A stretch of DNA of 55,000 bases from NCBI GenBank assembly GCA_018398765.1, contig JAHBMJ010005883.1:1-55000 (forward strand), read 5' to 3'. Position 1 is the first letter of the stretch. Each line of letters opens with the position of its first letter. This DNA comes from Chromera velia (taxonomy: Eukaryota; Sar; Chromeraceae). The notes beneath the pieces are model-generated. The model was not told the DNA's origin. It did not search any database and saw only the letters and a program-made list of their open reading frames with translations. The position numbers and the translations under genes are program-made. Of the stretch, positions 37,601-49,000 are shown piece by piece.

Positions 37601-39533
37601 TAGCAAGTTAAGACATGCCGCCTTACAAAGTCAGAAGTAAGCCGTACCACAACTGAGTGCGCTTAACAAAGAGGAAAAACGGTTAATTTGATCTGCAGGA
37701 ACCTCTTTTTGCCTGTTTTCTTTCTCTCTACTTAGCCCCTCTTATCATTCTTCAGCACCTGGTTTCTCAACTTCCTTCTACCTCTACTTGAAGATTTGGG
37801 ACGTAAAATACTGTTTACATATAGTGTGTGTTGCTGTGGATGCTGTAGTATTCGCTTTGAAATGTTGTGGAGAGGCTCACTGCGTATCGGTCCAGCGCTT
37901 ATTGAGTTCAAGAGGGAGAGATATGAACAGAAGCCGTTTGGGCCTGTAGATAAAGCTAGGTAAGCAAGTGTGTGAACAGAAGCCATTTGGGCGTGTGGAA
38001 GAATGTTTAGGCATGCGGGTGCATGGAGAAAGAGGGGTATGGAAAGGAAGTATGTGCAGTAACAGAATCCGCTTAGGCTTGCAGGTGGATGAATAAAGAG
38101 AGACGGAGAGAGCGAGCGTGTTTATGAGTATGTATGAGTTTGTGAACAGAAGCCGTTTGGGCATGCGGGTGAGACAAGGAGAACGAGTATGTGAACAGAA
38201 GCCGCTTGGGCCTGTAGATGAATGAAGAGACATTAATTGTGTGTCATTAAAGAAAAGCCGCTTAGGCCGCTGGTTAGGCCTGTGGATGAATGAAAAGAGA
38301 TCAAGTGTGTGAACAAAAACATACAGAAGCCGCTTGGGCCTATGGATGAGTGAAGAAAGACAGGGAGAACGAGTGTGTGAATAGAAGCCGTTTGGGTATG
38401 TGGGTGAATGAAGGGAGACAAGGAGATACAAGGAGAGTAAGTGTGTGAACAGAAGCCGCTTGGGTATGTGGATGAATGAAGGGAGACAAGGAGATACAAG
38501 GAGAGCGAGTGTATGAACAGAAGCTGCTTGGGCGTATGGGTGAATGAAAGGAGACAAGGAGATACAAGGGGAGCGAGTGTGTGTCACTGAACAGAAGCTG
38601 GTTGGGCGTGCAGGCGAAGAAAAAGAGATAAAGAGAATGAGACTGGTCCGTAGCAAGTTAAGACATGCCGCCTTACAAAGTCAGGAGTAAGCCGCACCAC
38701 AACTGAGTGCGCTTAACAAAGAGGAAAAACGGTTAATTTGATCTGCAGGAACTTCTTTTTGCCCGTCTTCTTTCTCTCTACTTAGCCCCTCTTATCATTC
38801 TTCAGCACCTGGTTTCTCAACTTCCTTCTACCTCTACTTGAAGATTTGGGACGTAAAATACTGTCTATATATAGTGTGTGTCGCTGTGGATGCTGTAGTA
38901 TTCGCTTTGAAATGTTGTGGAGAGGCTCACCGCGTATTGGTCCAGCGCTTATTGAGTTTAAGAGGGAGAGATATGAACAGAAGCCGTTTGGGCCTGTAGA
39001 TAAAGCTAGGTAAGCAAGTGTGTGAACAGAAGCTATTTGGGCGTGTGGGAGAATGTTTGGGCATGCGGGTGCATGGAGAAAGAGGGGTATGGAAAGGAAG
39101 TGTGTGCAGTAACAGAATCTGCTTAGGCTTGCAGGTGGATGAATGAAGAGAGACAGAGAGAGCGAGCGTGTTTATGAGTATGTATGAGTTTGTGAACAGA
39201 AGCCGTTTGGGCATGCGGATGAGACAAGGAGAACGAGTGTGTGAACAGAAGCCACTTGGGCCCGTAGATGAATGAAGAGACATTAATTGTGTGTCATTAA
39301 AGAAAAGCCGCTTAGGCCGCTGGTTAGGCCTGTGGATGAATGAAGAGAGATCAAGTGNNTGGGTGAATGAAGGGAGACAAGGAGATACAAGGAGAGCGAG
39401 TGTATGAACAGAAGCTGCTTGGGCGTATGGGTGAATGAAGGGAGACAAGGAGATACAAGGAGAGCGAGTGTGTGTCACTGAACAGAAGCCAGTTGGGCAT
39501 GCAGGCGAAGAAAAAGAGATAAAGAGAATGAGT
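37601..39533. repeat. 1.05-kb tandem duplication
   Basis: TAGCAAGTTAAGACATGCCG occurs at 37601 and 38651. From each, about 900-1050 bp align with a few percent difference, including non-array sequence (37601-37870 and 38651-38920). The second copy lacks about 160 bp at the NN join. Confidence 0.92.
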
Positions 39534-40229
39534 GTGTGAACAGAAGCTAGGAACAGGAGCCGTTTGGGCCCGTAGATGAATGAAGAGGGATTAATTATAT
39601 GTCATTGAATAAAAGCCGCTCGGGCCTATGGTTAGGCCTGTGGATGAATGAAGAGAGATCAAGTGCGTAAACAGAAGCCGCTTGGGCCTGCTGATAAATT
39701 AAGAGAGACAGGGAGACTGAGTGTGTGAACAGAAGCCGTTTGGGCATGTGGGTGAATGAAGAGAGATAAGGAGATACAAAGAGAGCGAGTGTGTGAACAG
39801 AAGCCGCTTGGGCCTCATGCAGTGAATCAATGAAGAATAATGAAGAGAGACATGGAGAGCGAGTGTGGAAACAGAAGCCGTTTGGGGCATCACGATGGTA
39901 TGGGTGCATGAACACAGATAGGGAAAGCGAGTGTGTGAACCAGTATGAACAGGCTAAGTGAACAGGAGCCGGTTGGGCGTGTGGGTGAATGAAGAGGGAC
40001 AAGGACTCACACAAGCATGTCAGCAGAAGATATTTGCATGGGCGTGTGGGTACCTGAATGAATAGAGACAGCCTGTCACTAAGAGAGAATGAGACTCAGT
40101 GTATAAATAGAACTTTAAGCCACTAGGGCCTGTGGGTAAATAGAAATAAATGAAGAGAGACAGAGAGAGCGAGTGTGTAAACAAAAGCCGTTTGGGCATG
40201 TGGATGTGAGAGTTTTAATGGAAGCCGTT
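37870..40229. repeat. Short tandem-repeat array (units about 50-80 bp)
   Basis: More than 25 copies of a degenerate unit built on GTGTGTGAACAGAAGCCGTT followed by TGGGC, with variable GAATGAAGAGAGACA spacers. A last fragment of the array (TTTGGGTATATGGGTGAGTG) resumes at about 43663, on the other side of the second LTR element. Confidence 0.9.
39358..39359. other. Assembly gap (NN) inside the array
   Basis: Two undetermined bases within the second copy of the 1.05-kb duplication. Sequence on both sides matches non-adjacent positions of the first copy (about 38308 and 38468), so material is missing or collapsed here. Confidence 0.9.
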
Positions 40230-40460
40230 TGTAGCATTGTGGAGGTTAGAGTGTGACTATGACAAGCATTCGTGTCACGACCGTGTCTTAAACTACGGTG
40301 GGCGCGGCGTCGAGCGCACCATACAGCATGCATGCAGAATTAATGGTACTCGCATGCAGTCAATAGCAAGTCATCTGTTGTTTAGCTTGAACCCAAGAGA
40401 TTGCAGTAGTGACTTTATATGACAGAACTTTAATCTTATGAGCCCTGTACGCTACCCGAC
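40230..40460 (+). repeat. 5' LTR of the short element
   Basis: Begins TGTAGCATTGTGGAGGTTAG and ends GTACGCTACCCGAC. It contains CTTAAACTAC at about 40289-40296, whose 6-bp core is missing from the 3' copy. Confidence 0.9.
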
Positions 40461-40461
40461 G

Positions 40462-40478
40462 TGGTTAGCAGAGCAGAG
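40462..40478 (+). promoter_or_regulatory. Primer binding site, initiator-methionine tRNA type
   Basis: TGGTTAGCAGAGCAGAG begins 2 bp after the LTR. Apart from one extra T it matches the TGGTAGCAGAG complement of eukaryotic initiator Met tRNA 3' ends, a common primer for LTR elements. Confidence 0.65.
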
Positions 40479-40631
40479 TTCAACCACGGACTGCTGCTCT
40501 TCTGTTGAATCTTGATACGAGACGACTCTCTGTATCGATCGAACAACAGTTGTTAGCCTGTCTTCTGCACTAAAAAGAATTCTTTTGTGTGCATAGATTG
40601 TGAGCCTTGGAAGTTCTTATGCTTCAGAAAA

Positions 40632-42299
40632 ATGGTAGGACAGAAAGGGAAAGGGGCCGAAAGATTGGCGGCAGTTGCCTCTGTGATCGACATTGCCGAC
40701 AAACTTCATAACGTCTCGGTCGGTACGGTCAAGGAGAAGCGCGACGCTGTTGCTGTGGATCTTTCAGAGCTTGCAGAAGAGTTGAGACCCTGGCTGCTCT
40801 CTGCTACGATGCCTTGCACAGAGGGAGAGAAGCCTGAGAAGAGAGAGAGAGAGCCGCAAGAGGCAGAAGCGAAGGGAAAAAAGAAAAGAAAAGCAAGAAG
40901 AGCCCCCCGATTCTCCGCAAAGCAATAGTTGCAGTATCCCGCCGCTGCCCAGCTCGATGACAGTTTTGAAGAAGTTTTTGAGGAGAGAGGAAGAGAAGAG
41001 AAAGAGTCGTAGCCTGTTCTGCCTGCAGGTCTACCTACGGGTGCATTTCTAGAGGTGGAGCCAAGGACGTCGTTTGACTTCAGTTCCGGCTCCCCGATGA
41101 TGGCTTTGGCCGGAGGGGATGGACAAATTACAACAACAGTAGCAGATGATCCATATCCCATGATGATTAGACACATCCAGCAGAAGAGAAAAGGAAAAGG
41201 AGAGAGGATGAGGGAGAAGAGGAGGAGGAAAAGGGAAACAAAGAGTGAGAAAAGACACCAGGCCGAGCTCCATTCGATCAGACAGGAGCGTATTCGGTCG
41301 GGGATTTTGTTTGAGCACCCAGGGTGGCTACGCGAGGAGACGAGAGGTTTCGGCAACCAAGTCATGCCGAGAGTGGACCGATTCCAGTTCCGCTCTGTTC
41401 GGCAATCCGATCAGCATGTCGCTCCTCGAGGTGGGGAAGACCCAGAGAGAACAGCAGTCCTCGAAGGGAGGAGAAGGAGGAAAGAAGCACGAAGGGAAAG
41501 AAAGAGGGGTGCAGAGTGGAGAGCAGTAAGAAGAGTCGCCGAGGGGATGGGTGTCACTGAGCAGCTCCGCGATGCGCCTGCCAACTTCAGTCCCAAACAG
41601 GTGCAGGTGGGAGAGGATTGCGCGATCGAAAGTGAAACATCAGGTCCTGCGTCATCAGCCTGTCTCTCTGCGCAACGAGACAGCGACGCAATGGGAAGAG
41701 AGAGGAGTGGGATGTTGTCAACTGAATCCACCCTAAGTCAAGTACAGTTCGACGATGACAATCTCTGTTACCCCAGGCTAGAGATGGTGCAAGGAAGTGA
41801 GGAAGAGAGGAACGTTGTGAAAGAGATTGGGGTAGGAGAAGGAGGAGTGGAGAGGAAAGGTGGAATGTCGAAGCCTGCCGAGTTGCCAGTTAACTCCATT
41901 GACGTTCAGTCACAGGAGGTGGGCGGAGGCTATGGAAGGAAGGAGGTGAAAGAACAGAAAGTGAAGGAATCGGTGGCAGTTAAAAGTGATGGAGGCAAAA
42001 GGTGAGAACTTAGGCCCAAGCCAACGAAGAAACAAAAAATGAAACAGGAGAAGGAGAAGGCTTGTGCAGAGAAACTCGAGGCCGAGAGTCTCAGACAAAA
42101 GCGTGAGATGATGCCAACGCATTCTTCCCAGCAGGTGTTCACGCTGCTGCCTCAGGAGGGAGACAGCGAAGCAGTGCTGCTCTACAAAGAGAAAAAGAGG
42201 GAGTATTGGAAAGAGGTTGGTCGACTGGCACGAGCGGCTATTCCAGAAATGATTCAAGGCCTCCCAGTACCAGTGAAGCCTGCAGAAATAGAGAATTAA
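40632..42299 (+). pseudogene. Long frame of the short LTR element, unknown protein
   Basis: A single frame of 556 codons from ATG 40632 (MVGQKGKGAERLAAVA) to TAA 42299, with internal TAG at 40926 and 41010 and TGA at 42003. The protein is highly charged: a basic KKKRKARR-type tract near residue 90, a Lys/Arg-rich tract near residues 185-215, acidic Glu-rich patches, and a Lys/Glu-rich predicted helical segment near 470-500. No zinc knuckle, protease or polymerase motif is seen. It could be a divergent Gag or a captured host gene. Uninterrupted frame agreement across the three stops argues that it was coding until recently. Confidence 0.6.
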
Positions 42300-42700
42300 C
42301 TTTTAAAGGCTTCATGATCGTTTGAGCCCGGGCTTTGTTGTGTGCTCGTTTGCTTTGGTTTGTCCATCTACATTTTACTTCACCTCGTTATGACGTATCT
42401 GGTTCGTTTTCTTTGCCTGCTCTTACCGGTGTAAGGAACATTACCTGTTGTCTTCTTTGATCGAGCCATCGGTTTCTGTTGAAAGAGCATTAATGGAAAG
42501 GGAGACCTCACACTCGCGTTTGGCTTGCAGTTCATTTCTGTTTCCTTCGTCCGCTTGATCGTTTGGTGATCAATCTGTCAGAGTGTCTGTCAGATTCTGT
42601 CGGCACCTGATCTCACGTTGTTTGCCCAGAGTTTTTTTACCCGTCGTGAGCGTCTTAGCACTAAGTCTTTTGTGTGCTTAGACCGCGGGGACGCAGTCAA

Positions 42701-42715
42701 GAGGGAGGGGGCACA
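42701..42715 (+). promoter_or_regulatory. Second polypurine-tract-like site
   Basis: GAGGGAGGGGGCACA repeats the 12 bp before the 3' LTR (43418-43431), with similar upstream words (CTTAGCACT, GGGACGC). It may be an internal duplicate of the 3' end of the element. Confidence 0.5.
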
Positions 42716-43417
42716 TGGGTTCATATGGGTGTGAGTGGTTCTCAGAGAGAGAAGAAGCATGTGGCAAGAGGAGAGAGAGAGGTGTGAATGGAAAGAAAGA
42801 TGAAAGGGAATCAAGACAAGAAGCTGTCATAGTAATGAAAAGAAACAAACTGCAAAGAAAGGCGAGACGATAAAGGAGCGATGAGAGAATTGGGATGGTT
42901 GTGTCAACCATGTATGTGTTTCATGCTGGGCTGGCTGTCAGAACAATCATTCGTATCGATAATCGAATTCACGATCTTTGTCTTCGAGAAGAAAGACTGA
43001 CCTCGATGCCCTTTTGCACAAATGCCAACGGAAGAAGATGCTTCAACATGAAAGGAACAAAGAAAAGAGAAAGACAGACAACTCTTTGCTGTCAGCGCAG
43101 TATGATTGCGAGAAGAAGGCTGACATTCAGATCGATCGGAGAAGAGAGAGGACGAGAGTTGAAGTTAGGCAGAGGTGACTGGGTTGGTTGTGGACAAACC
43201 AATCATACAATCCGCACATTTCTTGCACTGCTGAACTATAGGCTCGAGTCCTGTGAGCAATTCTCAACTTTGTCCTTCATGTAACAGAAGAGACCCCGCC
43301 TTGAGTTAACGGTTGTGAGCTTAATCAATAGCCAACACGATCCTTTGACTCTGTTCTGCTTAGCACTGTGTATGGCATGACTGCCCCATGCGATTTAAGT
43401 GGCAGGGACGCCACTCT

Positions 43418-43429
43418 GGAGGGAGGGGG
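43418..43429 (+). promoter_or_regulatory. Polypurine tract of the short LTR element
   Basis: GGAGGGAGGGGG lies 2 bp before the 3' LTR. Confidence 0.75.
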
Positions 43430-43431
43430 CA

Positions 43432-43656
43432 CGTAGCATTGTGGAGGTTAGAGTGTGACTATGATAAGCATTCGTGTCAGGACTGCGTCTACGGTGGGCG
43501 CGGCGTCGAGCGCACTATACAGCATGTATGCAGAATTAATGGTACTCGCATGCAGTCAATAGCAAGTCATCTGTTGTTTAGCTTGAACCCAAGAGATTGC
43601 AGTAGTGACTTTGTATGACAGAACTTTAATCTTATGAGCCCCGTACGCTACCCGAC
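43432..43656 (+). repeat. 3' LTR of the short element
   Basis: Copy of 40230-40460 with about eight transitions, one transversion and a 6-bp deletion. It begins CGTAGCATTGTGG, so the usual leading TG is CG here. Confidence 0.9.
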
Positions 43657-44220
43657 ACGTTAACTTTGGGTATATGGGTGAGTGATTGAAGAGAGACAAG
43701 GAAAATGAGGGAGTAAGTGAGTGAACAAGTGAGACAGTGAGTAAATGAATTAGTAAAGAAAGCAAGAATGACTCAGTGAGTTAGTGACTAAGTATGTTGG
43801 TGAGTGAGTAAGTGAACACAATCAACTACAGCAACTAATACAGCAAGCGTAGAAAGCGTGTAGTTTAGGACTTATATAATGTTGTGTTCAAACATTTTGT
43901 AGACTAGCTCACAGTCTCAGTGACAGCTAAATGATTTAAAAGAGCAAGTTGATAATAAAAGGCGTATATAATGTTTGGCTACTATATATGCTACTATGCT
44001 ACTACTAGAATCGCCAAAATATAAATGAAAGTAAATGAAAGAAATATTACAGCATGTGTATCTGTATATAAAAGACCTATATATTGACTCCGTAAATAAA
44101 AAATAAAAATGTAAGTAGATGTAAGCAGGGAGCACTGTGATTTTTTTTTTTTATAAGCAAAAATAAGTTGTTAAAGTTTTATCAGTAATGTATTGCTGCA
44201 GTTACAATTTCATTTTTTCT
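43657..44220. other. Residual array and AT-rich intergenic DNA
   Basis: 43663-43830 continues the short tandem array and grades into GTGA/AGTGAGT repeats. The remainder is AT-rich with no gene. Confidence 0.55.
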
Positions 44221-44229
44221 TTCACGTTT

Positions 44230-44462
44230 GACCTCCCTGAACGTAACTACCACTTGATAGTTTAGGCCAGATTTTTGGATAAGCTTGAAAGTCCACGCCG
44301 CAGGCACGGATTATTTATGGTGTCTTGAAAACCAAAGCCACATATCTGGACGGTGTTTTGATTGTCTACACCGTAGGCGTGGATGGTCTTTTGAAAAAAG
44401 ATGCCGCAGATAGAGATGATCTTGATTATATTTTTTCAAGTAGCACTTAGGTTCAGGGAGGT
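44230..44462. mobile_element. MITE, 233 bp, with perfect 9-bp target duplication
   Basis: Ends are inverted repeats: ACCTCCCTGAACGTAACTAC at 44231-44250 and its imperfect complement (GTAGCACTTAGGTTCAGGGA then GGT) ending at 44462. TTCACGTTT occurs exactly at 44221-44229 and 44463-44471. The interior has three copies of a CCGYAGGCR-type word (about 44299, 44370 and 44402). A 9-bp duplication is typical of Mutator-like elements. Confidence 0.88.
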
Positions 44463-44471
44463 TTCACGTTT

Positions 44472-45382
44472 ATTCACGTTAACACCATGTGTTAGCAAAG
44501 TCCTTGTACGTCATTAATTTTCTTATTAGCAAACGTATCTAATAGCAGAGCTCTTCTTATTTCTTCTTCTCAACCGTCTTAAAGCCCGTCCAGCCGTCTC
44601 CGGCCCTCTACGGCATTTACAGATACCGCGGCTACGCCTTTGCGCAGCCAACAACCGTGATTGGGGGTTTTGTCATGCACCATATATTAATATGTATTAA
44701 TATGGGAAGGGGAACCTGTTGCATGCATGTACCACGATCATGGACGCACCTCTGAGTGCTCTCACCCCATCTCACCCCTGGGGGCCACGGCATGTCCCGT
44801 AGGGACATTACAATTATTAATAATTAAATCCCAACGTACCGATTCCCAATTAACCGATACAGAAAATATTAATAAATTTCGGGGGGCATGCCAGGGTCCC
44901 GAGGGCCCGGGTATGAGCACACCTGCCGGGGTCTTGGGCCTTGCATGCCCATGCACACATGTTTCCACATACAGATGAAAATTTCGCGTACGTATCAAAA
45001 AGTCAGTTGTTAGCTCATGTTAGCTCTATTGCTGCTGTCCAGCTGATCACTCCAGATCTAGCTTCTGCGGCTGTTTGAACAGGAGTCTTCTTCAATTCCT
45101 GCAGCCGTCAGAATGGAAAAGCTAGGGGAAAGATCCAGTGGAAGTCCTGTCGGTCCAGTGTTATATTTAGAAGAAGAATCTCGGCTCTCTCAGATGGGTG
45201 TCGAGAAGTTGTCTTCCCTGAGTACCTTGTGCATCTGTTGCACGGAGGGTGTTGTTTGACCTTTTCTTGACATAAGAAGGACACCTGAAAGCTTGTCTCT
45301 CTGTCCCGACCTCTTTTTGAGAGTCTTCAGCCCGTTGGCTTACTAACAAGCCTGGGGGAGGAAAGCAAGGCAGTCCGTAAAC
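44472..45382. promoter_or_regulatory. Intergenic and upstream region of the phosphatase-like gene
   Basis: No gene supported. An inverted TATTAATATGTATTAATAT run at about 44685-44704 and an ATTAATAATTAA tract (44815-44826) are AT-rich; the last 300 bp before the ATG is less AT-rich and is the likely promoter and leader. No clear TATA box near the start codon. Confidence 0.4.
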
Positions 45383-46098
45383 ATGAATTTGGGGTGCGAG
45401 ATCATAGGTGCCGTCAAAATCAAGGACGGACTTTTTGTTGGAGATGAGATTGCTGCCCAAGATTTGGAGTTTGTACTTGCCAACAAAGTCACACACATTA
45501 TCAACTGCTGTGGGCGTCATGTTGGGAATCACTGGGAGGCGATTGGTGTTATTTACCTGTCATACCACTGGATGGATACCGACAACCAGATCATCCTTGA
45601 TGGTCGTGACATTGTCGTCTGTGAGATTCATGACTTCATTGAGGAGGCGTTGGAGCAGGGGGAATCAGTCCTTGTGCATTCGATGAAAGGACAATCGAGG
45701 AGCTGCTGTGTGGTGGCTGCATACCTCATGAAGAAGTCAGTGGAAACCTTGAGAGATCGCCGTTTTCATTTTCACGACTTTTTGTCCTCTTCTCTCGTCG
45801 CAGCTCACCCTCAGTCTCCTCCCCTGTGTCGAATACAATGAAGATGTATTCCACAGTCAGGACATGAACGGTCATTCACATTCACTTAGTCGCACGGCCG
45901 TGCCTGGTTGTCCTTCCTTTTCTTCCTTGTGCCTGTGCCTGTGCAGGTACCACTGGTCTTTGAGGAAGACGATGGAGTTCCTCTGCTCTAGGAGACCCGA
46001 CTTGAACCTCAAGCCGGCCTTCCTACAACAACTTTGTGCATTTGAAAGACGCCTGATCACTATATGTGGAAAGCAATCAGTAGACTGGAACATTCCGG
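45383..46098 (+). CDS. Exons 1-2: inactive dual-specificity phosphatase domain
   Basis: ATG at 45383 (MNLGCEIIGAVKIKDGLFVG). Family landmarks in order: LFVGDEIAAQDLEFV, VTHIINCCG, YLSYHWMDTD, VLVHSMKGQSRSCCVV and, after the intron (45736-45946), WSLRKTMEFLCSRRPDLNL. Pairing of the phosphate loop with the following helix across this intron confirms the junction (donor GTCAGT, acceptor TGCAG). The Cys-to-Ser change is direct (codon TCG at about 45683). The Arg of the loop and the aspartates of the general-acid region are kept. Confidence 0.93.
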
Positions 46099-49000
46099 GT
46101 CGGTGAGAGGGCTCTTGTTTGCATCAGGGGGTCCTTAGATCTCTCTCAAGCTTGCCTAAAGACAAATAAATGGGGGGGGCACTGTCTGTGCATTTTGCTC
46201 GATATCCTCTTTTCCTGTTCACTGGATTTTTCCCCTCCGCGACCCCAGCTTTACACTAGAAATAAAAAAATATCCTCTTCTTTCTCTGCGCTCCTTTTCC
46301 TTCGCCCCTGCGATTCTCTCCCTTCAGTATTGCACACTGAGCGCCTTCTTCGGGTCCTGTCAGACAGTCACAAACGAAAAAGAGAAACCCTTTCTGTTTG
46401 TCTGTTTGTTCACAGAGACCTTGGATCTTCGAAACTCCAACGAGGTCGAATGCGAGGAAATTCTTCTTCGGAACACGTTTCTGAACTCTCAGATGGGAAA
46501 ACTGCAGGGACCCCCCGCTGGATCTCCCAATGCACGTGGGTTCCTTTTTCTTGTTTCTTTCCCTCCATCTTCCCTTTGCGTTTTCTTCTCATTTTCTTAT
46601 CTTAAGCTTTATTCTTCATGTCTTTTCTTGTGTGCCGCTCTTCTCCTCTTCTGTCTGCCTGCTGGTACTCCCTTTTCTGTCCTTTCTTCCTTCCTTCCAT
46701 CCTTTTTTCTTCACTTGTTTCCATTGTTCCATAGACAGTTTTATTTATGCTTCTATGGATCGCTTCCAACCAGTGTCTTTCTTTTCGAACTTCGATAACC
46801 TGTAAAAGGAGCGAGACCAAGTCTCTTTGGTATCTATCTCATGGCGTCTCGTTGTCTCCTCTCATCTCTCTGATTCTCTCATTGGTTTGTAACCGGCTGC
46901 CTCTATTTCCCTTCCTCGAGTTCGTGAAAATTTCTGTCGTCTGTTCTCTTTGCCCAATTAGCTCTCTGCATGTTCCGTCAGTGCCATTCAGGTTTCGCTG
47001 CTCACTTCGTGGGGTTCAGAGCGAACACTTAGCAACTGCTTCGATCGATTTCATGGATGCTCTCGTGCATGTATCCTTTTTTCTGCACTACATTGCTGCA
47101 GTGTCCTTAGAGTTTTTGCTTTCCTCACCTCGCACGATGTGCTTGGGTGCACCTGATCCAACTCACTGTGTGAAACGCTTCTGCGCCGTTCCTTCCTTTC
47201 TGTGCAGCTCACATAGAGCAAAACTACGTTCGGCGTCTCCTTTGGGCAGATTACGGAGCAGACGACAGGGGGCGGTTGGAACAGCAGCTGCCGAACTCCA
47301 AGTATCGTCCTGCCTCCGCAGCGTTGCAGGGAGGGGTACAGAGAGAGAGGGAGACCAACGCGAACCGAGGAGAGATGAAAAACGGACTGCCCAAAAAAGC
47401 ACTGAAGGGAATCCTGAAGGTGAGTCAAATCGATCTCCCCTTGCTGAATCGCCATCCTCTCTTTACGGCTCAAAATGTTTGGCGACGCAGGTTGCGTCCC
47501 CCACAGAGTTCCTCCGAGATGCGCAAAAGGATTATCAAGACTCCTGTCTGCTCAGCTCATTCAACCAGCCTTCAACAAGACCCCTCTCCTTTCCTTCTTG
47601 CGCTGTCTGACCCCACTTTTCTGCACTTTGTTTACGTCTCTCTATTCGCTCGCAGAAATTCTTTCTGAAAGCCTCCACGTTCCATTTTATGTATACTTGT
47701 TTTTCCTGTTTCTTTCTCCCCACACATCAGCCTGGTCCCCTGCCCTTCCTGCAGCGTCCCGCTTCCGCCCCTCCCCGTCAGACCGTCATGGGGGCACAGC
47801 AGCAACAGCAGCTGCAGTCGGGCGTCGCCATGCAGCCACAGCAAGTGGCACAGCAGGCGGCGGCGCCCCAGTCTCTTTATGGGACCCACGCACCCCCTTC
47901 ACAGCCTCCACAGGCAAACGGACATGGACAGCCCTCCCTGCAGCAGCATTCACAGCAGATGCCTGCAGAAAGGGACCATGTATCATTTCAAGCGCAACAG
48001 CCGCAGCAGACCGCAAACACGGCAGTACCCCCCTTTCAAAATGCAAACAATCAGAATCCTCCAAGAGGAGCAAAGCGCACTGACTGGGTCGGTTCGGCAG
48101 CCGACGTTCCCCCCTCTGCGACTGTCTCCATATCCTCCGAGAAGGACGGAGAAGCACTAAGTCCTGAGAAGGAAAAAGAGCCCCCGAAGGACAGAGACCG
48201 ACAATCCCAACAACAGCAAATGCAGAAGAAGGGACCACCCACCTCCGCATGGGAGGAGAAGGAACGGGAACGGCCCCCGACAGCACAAACGGGCAGTACA
48301 GGGGGGAAGAACTCGTCACTCCCCCAGAATAGTTCCACAGCTGCCATCCAACCGTCAAACCACGCAAATGGGAATGGAGGTCTCATTGTCAGATCGCGCA
48401 CCCCTACCGTCTCTGCAGATGCACAGAACCAACCTACCGCCCCTGCTCCGTGTGCTGCTCCACTGGTTTCGTCATCTTCCTCCGCACCCCACACCCACCA
48501 ACCAACTTGCGAAGTCCCCACCGACTCGCATCAAACGATCACCTCCGCCCCCGCCAATGGAGAGAATGTCTCTGCGGGAAAACTAACGGCCCAACAACAA
48601 GCCCCCACCACCGCCACCAGCCTCACCCGCCCAAAGCCCAAGACGGCCTTCACGGAAGACCCCTCTCCAGCCTCTGCAGCAACACGACAACAGACCACCG
48701 TCGCTCCCTCTGCGGCAAAGGGAGACAAAGAGAAGGACACGTCGACTGCACAGAGTCAAACGACCACCCAGGGACTACAGACGGGCACAGGAAGCCAGTC
48801 GGCCTCGCGACTTTCCAGTCTCTCCTCACTAGATGCCGACTATGCCCCCGTGCCCGTCGGGGGCGGGTCAGGAAATTCCTCTGCTGCCAACAACGCATGG
48901 GGGCAAGTTCAGCAGCAGACCTCTGCATCGGGGGGCGGGGGGACAACATCCGTGGGCTCACAGGGGACGGAGAGGTCGAACTCTCATCCCCAAACCCAAA

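Larger units (their letters stand above)
40230..43656 (+). mobile_element. Short LTR element without reverse transcriptase
   Basis: Direct repeats 40230-40460 and 43432-43656 are about 96 percent identical apart from one 6-bp deletion. A tRNA primer site follows the first and a polypurine tract precedes the second. CCGTT (40225-40229) and ACGTT (43657-43661) flank the unit, a near-match target duplication. The unit interrupts the short tandem-repeat array. The interior (about 3 kb) carries one long frame with no pol motifs, so it must depend on another element's enzymes. It resembles TRIM/LARD-type non-autonomous elements in structure. Confidence 0.85.

Noticed and set aside
45864-46106. Phosphatase-like protein ending at TGA 46106 as the main gene model
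   Set aside because: A GTCGGT donor at 46099 joins in phase to 46416 and gives a natural continuation; kept only as an alternative in the gene entry.
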